Shown one piece after another: positions 42,255 through 50,491 of a stretch of 64,000 nucleotides of DNA. The position numbers and the translations under genes are program-made. This DNA comes from UBA2040 sp963977135 (GTDB lineage: Bacteria; Bacteroidota; Bacteroidia; Flavobacteriales_D; Crocinitomicaceae). The DNA lies in assembly GCA_963977135.1 (NCBI GenBank), contig CAXBNN010000002.1, positions 1 through 64,000 on the forward strand. Direction: 5' to 3'. Below the pieces are notes generated by a model, which saw only the letters and a list, made by a program, of their open reading frames with translations, did no database searches and was not told the origin of the DNA. Within the stretch, counting starts at the first letter, position 1, and every line of letters starts with the position of its first letter.

Positions 42255-42866
42255 ATGATTTTGAAAAATTCCATTCCTTTCGTTTTTCTCGCTTTGTTCT
42301 TCGTCGTTCCTAGCCAAGAGCCTTTTGTCCAAACAGGTATGGCATCCTACTATGCTGACAAATTTCATAATCGCCCAACTTCCTCTGGAGAAAAATATGA
42401 TAAAAATGCCTTTACAGCAGCGCATAAAACTTTACCTTTTGGAACCATAATATTGGTCACTAATCTTAAAAATGATTCGACCGTTTTATTGAAAGTGAAC
42501 GACAGAATACCAAGCCCGAAACGGATAATCGACGTTTCTATGGCAGGAGCAAAACAATTGAATTTTATTAGAGAAGGATTGGCTCAAGTTAAAATTGAAA
42601 CCATAGAACCTGAAAAGGAGATGACGGATAAAGTTGAATTCGTAAAAAGGGAAACAATTATATCAAACGAAATGTCTGAATCCGCTATGGAAGGAAAATC
42701 TTTAATGGATAAAAATTGTATTAGCTGTCATAAAATGAAACCAGTTAACAATTACACGCTTGCTAAGTGGGATATCATCCTCCCGAAAATGGCCAAAAAA
42801 GCAAAAATTTCAGTCGAAGAACAAGAAAAAATTCGAACCTTTGTTGTTTGGAAATTGGAAAACTAA
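42255..42866 (+). CDS. RlpA-like double-psi beta-barrel protein fused to a cytochrome c-type heme domain
   Basis: 203 aa in one uninterrupted frame. A signal peptide (about 1-19) leads to an RlpA/DPBB domain (about 25-118): GMASYYADKFHNRPTSSGEK, NAFTAAHKTLPFGT with His57, and KVNDRIP with Asp83, the residues used by RlpA lytic transglycosylases. After a charged linker (119-146) comes a small c-type heme domain: CISCH at 155-159 and Met179 as a plausible distal ligand in ILPKMAKKA. RlpA normally ends in a SPOR domain; none is present. It probably acts in the periplasm. It heads an operon with a CaiB/BaiF enzyme and a GNAT protein. Confidence 0.85.
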   Translation: MILKNSIPFVFLALFFVVPSQEPFVQTGMASYYADKFHNRPTSSGEKYDKNAFTAAHKTLPFGTIILVTNLKNDSTVLLKVNDRIPSPKRIIDVSMAGAKQLNFIREGLAQVKIETIEPEKEMTDKVEFVKRETIISNEMSESAMEGKSLMDKNCISCHKMKPVNNYTLAKWDIILPKMAKKAKISVEEQEKIRTFVVWKLEN

Positions 42867-42868
42867 GC

Positions 42869-43939
42869 ATGGCAAATCAATTAATGAAAGGCCTAAAAGT
42901 GGTTGACGCTTCAACCGTTTTAGCAGGTCCGTCCGTCGGAACATTTTTTGCAGAATTAGGTGCTGAAGTAATTAAAGTTGAACATCCTAAATATGGGGAT
43001 GTAACGCGATCTTGGAAGTTACCTTCTGAAGATCCAAATTCAAAAATTTCTAATTATTTCTCGTCTGTTAACTATGGAAAAACCTATGTCACCATTGATT
43101 TAGGTGATGAAACCGGAAGGACTAAATTTCTTGAATTAATCTCAGATGCAGACATATTATTAAGCAATTTCAAAAATGGTGATGCTGAAAAATTCAATAT
43201 TATGGATGATTTCCTGCGTCAACTGAATCCGAAATTGATCCATGGTAAAATATCCGGTTTTGGAGATGATAGCGATCGCGTTGCTTACGACCTCATCCTT
43301 CAAGCTGAAACTGGCTTTATGTTTATGAATGGCCAGGCTGATGGCCCACCGACAAAAATGCCAGTGGCAATAATAGATGTAATGGCTGCACATCATTTGA
43401 AAGAAGCAATTCTATTAGCACTCTTTAATCGAGAGAAAACTCAAGAAGGTGCAACAGTTTCAGTTTCCTTATATGATGCTGCTGTTTCTAGTTTAAGCAA
43501 TCAAGCGTCGAATTTTTTGATGAGCAATGCTATTCCACAACGAATTGGGAGTTTGCATCCTAACATTGCGCCCTACGGTGAAATATTTAAAACTAAAGAC
43601 GATGCCGATATTTGCTTTGCCATTGGTTCTGACAAACATTTTACTTTGCTTTGCTCCTTTCTATCAATAGAACCACTCGTTGAAAATGAGAAATTTTCTT
43701 CAAATCCGAGTCGAGTGAAAAATAGACAGGAATTAGCGATTATTATTCAAGAAAAAGTTTCGACATTTGCAGCATCAGAAATTCTATCACACATGGAAAT
43801 AAAAAATGTTCCCTGCGGGAAAATCAAAAATTTGAAAGAAGTTTTTGAAGAAAAAGCAGCTTCTGACCTCATCCTTTCGGAGGAAATTGAAGGAAAAACT
43901 ACAAAACGTGTGAAAGCTTCTATTTTCAAATGGACATAA
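42869..43939 (+). CDS. CaiB/BaiF family CoA-transferase
   Basis: 356 aa from ATG 42869, 2 bp after the RlpA-cytochrome gene; the ORF open from 42767 runs inside that gene. Family III CoA-transferase features: LKVVDASTVLAGPSVGTFFA, GAEVIKVEHPKYGDVTRSW, and the aspartate in VAIIDVMAAHHLKEAI at the position of the catalytic Asp. It moves CoA between carboxylic acids, or epimerises a 2-methylacyl-CoA. The substrate cannot be inferred. The next gene overlaps by 10 bp. Confidence 0.9.
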   Translation: MANQLMKGLKVVDASTVLAGPSVGTFFAELGAEVIKVEHPKYGDVTRSWKLPSEDPNSKISNYFSSVNYGKTYVTIDLGDETGRTKFLELISDADILLSNFKNGDAEKFNIMDDFLRQLNPKLIHGKISGFGDDSDRVAYDLILQAETGFMFMNGQADGPPTKMPVAIIDVMAAHHLKEAILLALFNREKTQEGATVSVSLYDAAVSSLSNQASNFLMSNAIPQRIGSLHPNIAPYGEIFKTKDDADICFAIGSDKHFTLLCSFLSIEPLVENEKFSSNPSRVKNRQELAIIIQEKVSTFAASEILSHMEIKNVPCGKIKNLKEVFEEKAASDLILSEEIEGKTTKRVKASIFKWT

Positions 43940-44364
43940 AAATTAGATTACCTGAAACTGACGATGAATGGGATGATTACTACGATCTTCGTTACCGAGT
44001 TTTACGCGAACCGTTAAATCAGCCAAGAGGTTCTGAGCGAAACGAAGGCGATGAAACTGGAATTCATTTTGCCTTATACGATAAAGGAGTATTGAAAGCA
44101 ATCGCTCGACTGGACGAACATTCTATGGATATCGCTCAAACACGATTTGTTGCCGTAGAATCGGAATCTCAGCACAATGGATACGGTAAATTAATTATGT
44201 ATGCCATAGAGCAAGAAGCTGAGGATAAAGAGTACACAAAAATGATACTCCACGCTCGTGATTATGCTGTAGATTTTTATTTGAAATTGGGTTACGAATT
44301 GAAAGGGCCATCTTATAAACTTTTTGATGTGCTTCAACACTTTTTGATGGAGAAAGAACTCTGA
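43930..44364 (+). CDS. GNAT family N-acetyltransferase
   Basis: 144 aa. The acetyl-CoA-binding region is VAVESESQHNGYGKLIMYAI (a variant Q/RxxGxG/A loop), followed by MILHARDYAVDFYLKLGYEL, the typical beta5-alpha4 segment. The start overlaps the upstream CoA-transferase by 10 bp, so it is the third gene of this operon. Acceptor unknown. Confidence 0.88.
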   Translation: MDIKIRLPETDDEWDDYYDLRYRVLREPLNQPRGSERNEGDETGIHFALYDKGVLKAIARLDEHSMDIAQTRFVAVESESQHNGYGKLIMYAIEQEAEDKEYTKMILHARDYAVDFYLKLGYELKGPSYKLFDVLQHFLMEKEL

Positions 44365-44451
44365 TTCTTAATTGACATTCAAGAATTAAATTGGTCACCG
44401 CAACAATTATTCTCTTAAATTGTTTTAACTTACCTACTCAAAATATTGATT

Positions 44452-46194
44452 ATGAAAGGAAAATTGTGCTTTGGCTTTTTGATGATGTTTAACTTAGTTT
44501 TTGGTCAAACGAATATTCAATCGAGTAACCCATTAGCGGAACAAATAATGCTTGGAAATTTCGACCCAGCAAATTATATCCCCCCTTTTTCAGTAACAGA
44601 TCCAACCTTTATTTATCAAAACTTGGCAGCTAATATCAATCCTGATTCTTTGAAGGCGACAATCCTGAAATTGGCGACTTTCAAAAACAGAAATACTGGT
44701 TCTGACACTATTTCTACAACGGAAGGCTTTGGTGCCGCTCGAAATTGGGTGTACAGCAAATTTGAAGAGTATTCACTATTTGCACAGGGCCGTTTAATTC
44801 CTTCTTATTTAACTTTCGACCAAACGATTTGTGGTGTGACGAAGCATAAAAATATTTTTGCTGTTCTCCCTGGATTGGACACGACAGACCATGAAATTGT
44901 GTTATTTGAAGGACACATGGATTCTCGTTGTGAAGGTTTATGTGACATCTCTTGCTTTGCTGAAGGAATTGAAGACAATGCAACAGGAACGGCATTGGTA
45001 CTTGAATTGGCAAGAACAATGTGTCTATATAATTTCAACAAAACAATCGTGTTCTTGATTACAACAGGTGAAGAGCAGGGATTATTTGGCGCGAAAGCAT
45101 TTGCGACTTATGCCAACAATTTAGATCTACCGATAAAGGCAGTTTATAATAACGATGTAATTGGTGGAATAATCTGTGGCGCAACTTCTTCTGGCCCTTC
45201 TTGTCCCGGACTAAACGACATTGATAGCACGCAAGTTCGATTGTTTTCTCAAGGAAATTTTAATTCGCCAAACAAACAATTAAGCCGATTCAACAAACTA
45301 CAATACAAAGAAGAATTGTTGCCTTTTGAATCGGTTCCTATGACTTTAACCATTATGACAGCGGAAGATCGAACAGGACGTGGTGGAGATCACATTCCAT
45401 TTCGTCAACAAGGTTTTGCATCCATGCGTTTCACTTCAGCAAATGAACATGGAGATGCATCAAATGGCCCGGGTTACACAGACCGTCAGCACACAGCAGA
45501 TGATGTTTTGGGTGTTGATTTAGATAGTAATGGAACAATTGACAGCTTTTTTGTAGATTTTAATTACCTAGCACGAAATGCAAAAATCAATGGAATTGCA
45601 GCTGTTTCGGCGCTTTCTGGACCAAAAACTCCAACTTTCAATGCTTACGGAAACCTTGGTTCACCGGTTAGTTTAGAGGTAAATATTACAAGTTCTGGCA
45701 CAAATCCTGCTTATAGAGTGGCACTGCGAACAGTTACGAATGATTGGGATACCGTTTACACCACCACAACCACCCAATCCACATTTTTCCCTCCAAATAC
45801 CGTGTCCAATTGGATTGTTAGTGTTGCTGCGGTAGATAATATTGGTATTGAAAGTTTATTTTCAAACGAAATAATAATTCCACTTGCAACGATAGGTTTA
45901 GAAGAAAATAAACCAATTTATAAAGGAGTTGAGCTATTCCAAAATAGACCAAACCCGTTTGATGAATCAACCTTTATTTCCGTTTCTGCAGATAAGAATT
46001 ATGCGAACAAAAAAGCTATGATTCAAATTTCAGATTTACAAGGGAAAATTATTGAAAATCTAGCGATTCAACTTCAAGAAGGCATGAACGAAGTGGTCTA
46101 CGAACATGGTTACGGAAAAGTTGGAACGTATATTTATAGCTTAATAATTGACGGTAAAAAAATAGATTCCAAACGGATGGTTTTCGCAAATTAA
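44452..46194 (+). CDS. T9SS-exported M28 family metallopeptidase
   Basis: 580 aa from ATG 44452. A signal peptide (about 1-19, ending VFGQ) is followed by a zinc aminopeptidase domain (about 60-385): EGHMDSRC with the first ligands, GIEDNATGTALVLELAR with the bridging Asp, TGEEQGLFGAKAF with catalytic Glu, and GGDHIPFRQQGF with the last His. A fibronectin-like segment and a type A sorting domain (LFQNRPNPFDEST ... GTYIYSLIIDGKKIDSKRMV) complete it. It should be a surface or secreted aminopeptidase for peptide scavenging. Confidence 0.92.
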   Translation: MKGKLCFGFLMMFNLVFGQTNIQSSNPLAEQIMLGNFDPANYIPPFSVTDPTFIYQNLAANINPDSLKATILKLATFKNRNTGSDTISTTEGFGAARNWVYSKFEEYSLFAQGRLIPSYLTFDQTICGVTKHKNIFAVLPGLDTTDHEIVLFEGHMDSRCEGLCDISCFAEGIEDNATGTALVLELARTMCLYNFNKTIVFLITTGEEQGLFGAKAFATYANNLDLPIKAVYNNDVIGGIICGATSSGPSCPGLNDIDSTQVRLFSQGNFNSPNKQLSRFNKLQYKEELLPFESVPMTLTIMTAEDRTGRGGDHIPFRQQGFASMRFTSANEHGDASNGPGYTDRQHTADDVLGVDLDSNGTIDSFFVDFNYLARNAKINGIAAVSALSGPKTPTFNAYGNLGSPVSLEVNITSSGTNPAYRVALRTVTNDWDTVYTTTTTQSTFFPPNTVSNWIVSVAAVDNIGIESLFSNEIIIPLATIGLEENKPIYKGVELFQNRPNPFDESTFISVSADKNYANKKAMIQISDLQGKIIENLAIQLQEGMNEVVYEHGYGKVGTYIYSLIIDGKKIDSKRMVFAN

Positions 46195-46196
46195 AA

Positions 46197-46380
46197 AGAG
46201 TTGCAAGTTGATCCGCTTTGCGGCTCTTCAAGTTGCAAGTTCTGCGCGATTGCCTTCGACTCAGCTCAGTCGTCGCTTAGAAGAATAATCGCACACTGAG
46301 CGGAGTCGAATTGTGCTTTGCAAAGCATCCAAAACTTGCAACTTGAAGAACGCTTCGAAGAAGCCGTTCAACTTGTAACT
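46197..46380. repeat. Nested composite inverted repeat, AGTTACAAGTTG family
   Basis: The outer elements are 46197-46242 (AGTTGCAAGTTGATCCGC ... CTTCAAGTTGCAAGTT) and 46331-46380, its inverted relative with a different internal hairpin. Between them an unrelated inverted repeat pairs TTCGACTCAGCTCAGT (46255-46270) with ACTGAGCGGAGTCGAA (46295-46310), one mismatch. The outer element recurs at 39985-40030. It fills the gap between convergent genes. Confidence 0.85.
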
Positions 46381-46384
46381 TATA

Positions 46385-46948
46385 CTATTTGGATTTTCGG
46401 ACTTGAGATTCTACCCGTTTGATGATCATTTGAAAAAGCATCTTTGCATCTTTCTCATCCAATTTTCGACCAAAGCGAATAAGTTTTCCTTTGTACTCAA
46501 ACTCTATTCGTTCACCACCAGCAACCCACGGAGAGTTCTCCCAAACGGCTTGCATAGAATGCTCTTTCGGTTGATGAATCTGCATTTTGGTGATGTTCTC
46601 GTGAAAATATTCTTTTGCCTTACCGTAGGAGCCCGTTGCCGTTTTTATAACCAAACCAACTTCGTTGATTTTGAGCATTTCTTTACCATAGAGTAGCCAC
46701 AAAAACGAACGACCAACTCTTTGCGCATAGTAGAACCAAAAGGCAAGAAAAACCAATGTAATGATTTGTTCTTGTTGAGTCAATTCTAAAGTGAAATAAG
46801 CCCAAGCCATGGTTATTCCAATAGCCAGCCACATAGCAACCCAAGCTCCCATCAAACTAGTTATCAAAGGTTTTTTTTCAGGGTAAACTATGAAAGTTGC
46901 TTTTTGCTTGTCCTCTTGAAAACTAATTCGATTGCCTATCCATTTCAT
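46385..46948 (-). CDS. Small membrane protein of unknown function (two TM helices)
   Basis: 187 aa. Two close TM helices (about 28-52 and 58-78) are followed by a soluble C-terminal domain with short strands (GLVIKTATGSYGKAKEYFHE, GERIEFEYKGKLIRFGRKL) resembling a bacterial PH-like domain. I do not assign a function. Its ATG is 4 nt after a TAATTTTG -7 box. It converges on the T9SS M28 peptidase gene. Confidence 0.72.
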   Translation of the reverse strand: MKWIGNRISFQEDKQKATFIVYPEKKPLITSLMGAWVAMWLAIGITMAWAYFTLELTQQEQIITLVFLAFWFYYAQRVGRSFLWLLYGKEMLKINEVGLVIKTATGSYGKAKEYFHENITKMQIHQPKEHSMQAVWENSPWVAGGERIEFEYKGKLIRFGRKLDEKDAKMLFQMIIKRVESQVRKSK

Positions 46949-46952
46949 GCGG

Positions 46953-46960
46953 CAAAATTA
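46953..46960 (-). promoter_or_regulatory. -7 element 4 nt before the start codon
   Basis: TAATTTTG on the minus strand fits TAnnTTTG, and the ATG at 46948 begins exactly 4 nt beyond it, the spacing seen at pyrE, the PabB-like gene and the GT9 gene. No -33 TTG at the usual distance. Confidence 0.45.
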
Positions 46961-47107
46961 CGGTTATTTTTTTGGAAAATGTAGCATGGAACGTCTTTCC
47001 GACTGATGGAAAATGGATTTTATTTATTGAACCTTATCAAAGGTTAAATCTTATCACAACCAACTTCTGAATTATCGTTTAAAATTGAGTTTCAAACTTA
47101 AAAGGTA

Positions 47108-47144
47108 TAAAAAAAACCGCCAAAGAAAACTTTGACGGCTTTTT
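47108..47144 (-). terminator. Intrinsic terminator
   Basis: CCGCCAAAG (47117-47125) pairs with CTTTGACGG (47130-47138) around AAAA with one mismatch. On the minus strand it runs into eight T, ending the gene at 47161-49167; a shorter T run on the plus side may make it work both ways. Confidence 0.8.
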
Positions 47145-47160
47145 ATTAAGTATTGTTGAC

Positions 47161-49167
47161 TTATTTAATAGCCAAGCGTCTTGTCATTTTTTCTCCATTG
47201 ATAGTTACTTCTACCAAATAAATTCCTTGAGATAAATCTGAACTATTGTAGTTAATTGTTGAAGCACCATTCATGTTATCATAAACACGATTAGCAATCA
47301 CTTTTCCTGAAAGGTCAAGAACTGAAACTTCTACGTTGCTTTCTTTCAACAAGTTGAACGTCAAGTTAACATTTGTTGAAGCTGGATTTGGATACATTTT
47401 AAATGTTGCATCTATCGCTTCTATTTCTGTAACGCCAACATTTGTGCTTGTTCCATAAATGAAACCATTTACTTGAGCTTCAGCGATAGTTGCTTTTCCA
47501 GCATTATCAATTTGACCATTTGGAGCAACCAACATTACAATGATGTGCATGTTATTTTCGTTCCAAGTTGCTGGCAAAATAAATTGGTGATGCACCGCAA
47601 TGTTTGCACCGGCTGCCACAACAGCAGGGAATGTTTGATTATAACCTCCAAATGATGGCTGAATATCTCTTGCAACGTGATCATAAACCATTTGTGCCGC
47701 TGGAACTGGATTTGGTAATAATTCATATCCACCCATAACACCATTTCCTCCACCAGAATAATAATTTGATTGAGCGTACCCAGTTGTGCCAGTAACTCCA
47801 TCTTCAGTTAAGACGAAAACTACTTTGTAGTTATTATTAGCTGCTACTTGGAAATCAAAGTCTCCAGAAACATTTAAAACTCTTGTCGTTGCGTTAAAGT
47901 CTGCTCCAACTTCAATAAGTGCTGTTGGTGCAACTTGCAATCTTGTAAAGAAAGGGGTTGTCATATTCCCTGGATCAATTCCAGTTCCTATTCTGTCAAC
48001 TTTAGCGCTAGGATATCCTGAGAAATTCATTCCAGCATCGTAAGGAGTTACAACCATTGGGTCTCCATTATGAACAGCAATTCCTGCCCACAAGTTACCA
48101 TATTGATTATTAAAACGATCCATGTTCACAGTTCCTCTTGGACACCATCCGCACCATGTCCCCGTTCCTTCTTCACCAACAACCATTTTACCTGCGGCGG
48201 GAATAACTGGGTCTAAAATTCGTAATGATGTATTATCCGTAGCAACATCATCTGTCATTCCATTAACATTTGAAACCGTAGCTATAGCAGTATTTGAACC
48301 GGCTACCAAAACTACATTTCCGAAAGTAACAACTGATGATCCCAAAGATGGAATATTTACTCCAGTAATGTTCTCCGTATAATTTGATCCATTGTAATTT
48401 AAAACAGCGTCAAATGAAGTAATTGCTGTCGTCCCTGCGTTTACCACAGTTAATTCTGGATTTGTAGTCATTGTAGCAATATTACCACCCATATTCAAGG
48501 TTGCAGCAGCCGCATTTAAAGATGTCAAGGTATATGCTGAATGCGTGTAAGAAACATCATCAAGGTAAAACTGAGAATTTGTAACTGGGTATATATCTGC
48601 ATATCGAACTGAATTTACACTGTTCAACCAATTACCTTGAGGAACACCGTCTATCATTAACTGCCAAATTCCAGTTGTCAAGTTACATTCAATAGTCATA
48701 GTGAACCAAGCTCCTTCAGTATATGATGCCGAAAGTTGAACAGCCCCTGCGTTTTGAATCAATACTGTTCCATTGTCCATATTAACATCCAAAGCATAAA
48801 TTCCGCCAATTGTAGCATTTGCCTGAAAATTAAAATAAGCTGTTTTTCCTGTATTCACATAGAAATCAGATTCAAAAGTAAAAACACCAGTCGTATGAGT
48901 AGTCATAAAATCTAAAACTACATCTTGAGGTCCGCCGGCACCTACACCCTGAAAATAAATTGATTTTGTTCCACTGCTTGCTTGAGCGTCAGTGATTTTC
49001 ACATCTTCAGCTGTCCCTTCACCTAACGCACTCCAAACTCTCCACTCAGCAGATTGAGGCCCTAAATAGGAATTTAAAGCATACGACTCAAAGTCGTCAG
49101 AGAAATTTTGAGCACTAGCTGCCAAACCAAAGGTTAGTGTCAACGCTGAGAGTAATAGTTTTTTCAT
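47161..49167 (-). CDS. T9SS type A sorting domain protein with CGWC thioredoxin-like motif (Omp28-related)
   Basis: 668 aa. A signal peptide (1-19, ending ASAQ) is followed by a lectin/LamG-like beta domain (about 20-205), a CARDB-like segment (about 210-315), and an Omp28-related region opening GEEGTGTWCGWCPRG with Cys339 and Cys342. The type A sorting domain ends the protein (FKMYPNPASTNVNLTFNLLK ... GIYLVEVTINGEKMTRRL). Surface location is predicted. It shares its architecture with the protein at 29800-31866; a redox or disulfide role on the surface is possible but unproven. Confidence 0.86.
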   Translation of the reverse strand: MKKLLLSALTLTFGLAASAQNFSDDFESYALNSYLGPQSAEWRVWSALGEGTAEDVKITDAQASSGTKSIYFQGVGAGGPQDVVLDFMTTHTTGVFTFESDFYVNTGKTAYFNFQANATIGGIYALDVNMDNGTVLIQNAGAVQLSASYTEGAWFTMTIECNLTTGIWQLMIDGVPQGNWLNSVNSVRYADIYPVTNSQFYLDDVSYTHSAYTLTSLNAAAATLNMGGNIATMTTNPELTVVNAGTTAITSFDAVLNYNGSNYTENITGVNIPSLGSSVVTFGNVVLVAGSNTAIATVSNVNGMTDDVATDNTSLRILDPVIPAAGKMVVGEEGTGTWCGWCPRGTVNMDRFNNQYGNLWAGIAVHNGDPMVVTPYDAGMNFSGYPSAKVDRIGTGIDPGNMTTPFFTRLQVAPTALIEVGADFNATTRVLNVSGDFDFQVAANNNYKVVFVLTEDGVTGTTGYAQSNYYSGGGNGVMGGYELLPNPVPAAQMVYDHVARDIQPSFGGYNQTFPAVVAAGANIAVHHQFILPATWNENNMHIIVMLVAPNGQIDNAGKATIAEAQVNGFIYGTSTNVGVTEIEAIDATFKMYPNPASTNVNLTFNLLKESNVEVSVLDLSGKVIANRVYDNMNGASTINYNSSDLSQGIYLVEVTINGEKMTRRLAIK

Positions 49168-49304
49168 GAATATAATTTTTATTTAATTGATTATATAAAT
49201 GTAGGGCTTTCTAAACAAAAACCCGCAGAAAAACTATCGAACTTTATTTGAAAAAAGTCCAATTCGGGTAATCCTATTTAGTTCAATTATAAAATTATAT
49301 CTAA

Positions 49305-50381
49305 CTATAAGTATTTGAAGCTCTGACCGTCTTTAATCGTTTGAAGCATATGGTAGATGAGGCGAATAGTATTTTCAACATCATCTTTATGGCATGATTC
49401 AACGGTAGTATGCATATAACGCAAAGGCAAAGAAATCAGCGCTGAAGGCACTCCATCGTTTGAATAGGCGAAAGCATCAGTGTCCGTTCCAGTAGAACGA
49501 GAAGCTGCAGCACGCTGAAAGGGTATTTTGTTCTTCTCAGCAACACTTATGATTTGTTTCAATAAATTGTTCTGAACCGCTGGACCGTAAGTAAGAACTG
49601 GGCCTCCACCACCAATAAAATCTCCTTGCTCTATTTTACTTACCATCGGCGTTTGTGTATCATGGCAAACATCAGTAACAATTGCTATCTGTGGTTTAAT
49701 TTTTTCAGCAATCATTTGAGCTCCGCGAAGACCAATTTCTTCTTGAACAGCGTTAACGATATACAATCCAAACGGCAATTTGACTTTATTTTCTTTCAAC
49801 AAGCGAGCTACTTCCGCGATCATGAAACCACCCATTCGGTTGTCCAAAGCTCGGCCTACATATCTGTTTTTGTTCAAAACCATGAATTCATCTTCGTAGG
49901 TAATTACGCATCCAACATGTATTCCTAAAGCTTCAACTTCTTCTTTTGTATTGCAACCGCAATCCAAAAAGATATTCTTTAAACTTGGCGCTTCATCTTT
50001 CTCGTGACGCATATGAATTGCCGGCCATCCGAATATTGCTTTAACAATTCCTTTGTCTGTATGAATATTTACTCGTTTTGACGGAGCAATCATGTGATCC
50101 GAACCTCCATTTCTTCTTAGGTAAATGAAGCCTTCTTTATTGATATAATGAACAAACCAAGAGATTTCATCGGCGTGAGCTTCAATCACAACCTTGTATT
50201 TCGCTTTGGGATTGATTACTCCAACAACAGTTCCATAATTATCTGTGAAATGCTCATCAATATTTGGGAGGATATACTCCAACCACAACTTTTGACCTTC
50301 CGCCTCAAATCCAGTTGGAGACGGATTGTTCAAATAACTTTCTAAGAATTTTTCAGATTTTTTATTGATGATATTTTTCAT
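49305..50381 (-). CDS. M42 family metallopeptidase (glutamyl/TET-like aminopeptidase)
   Basis: 358 aa, no signal peptide. Di-zinc ligands of the M42 family are recognisable: VIEAHADEI (first His), ALDNRMGG (bridging Asp), VQEEIGLRGA (catalytic Glu pair), VTDVCHD, and a C-terminal RYMHTTVES with the last His. Such cytosolic enzymes form dodecameric TET particles that trim peptides. It is monocistronic between two T9SS cargo genes. Confidence 0.93.
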   Translation of the reverse strand: MKNIINKKSEKFLESYLNNPSPTGFEAEGQKLWLEYILPNIDEHFTDNYGTVVGVINPKAKYKVVIEAHADEISWFVHYINKEGFIYLRRNGGSDHMIAPSKRVNIHTDKGIVKAIFGWPAIHMRHEKDEAPSLKNIFLDCGCNTKEEVEALGIHVGCVITYEDEFMVLNKNRYVGRALDNRMGGFMIAEVARLLKENKVKLPFGLYIVNAVQEEIGLRGAQMIAEKIKPQIAIVTDVCHDTQTPMVSKIEQGDFIGGGGPVLTYGPAVQNNLLKQIISVAEKNKIPFQRAAASRSTGTDTDAFAYSNDGVPSALISLPLRYMHTTVESCHKDDVENTIRLIYHMLQTIKDGQSFKYL

Positions 50382-50491
50382 CTTATGGAATTTGATTTTT
50401 AGTATAATTTGTGTTCAGAAATTTGAACTTGACCAAAAATAACTATTCCAAATACTTTGTAAGGGTTTGTTATGGTAAAAAAGTAAAAAGT

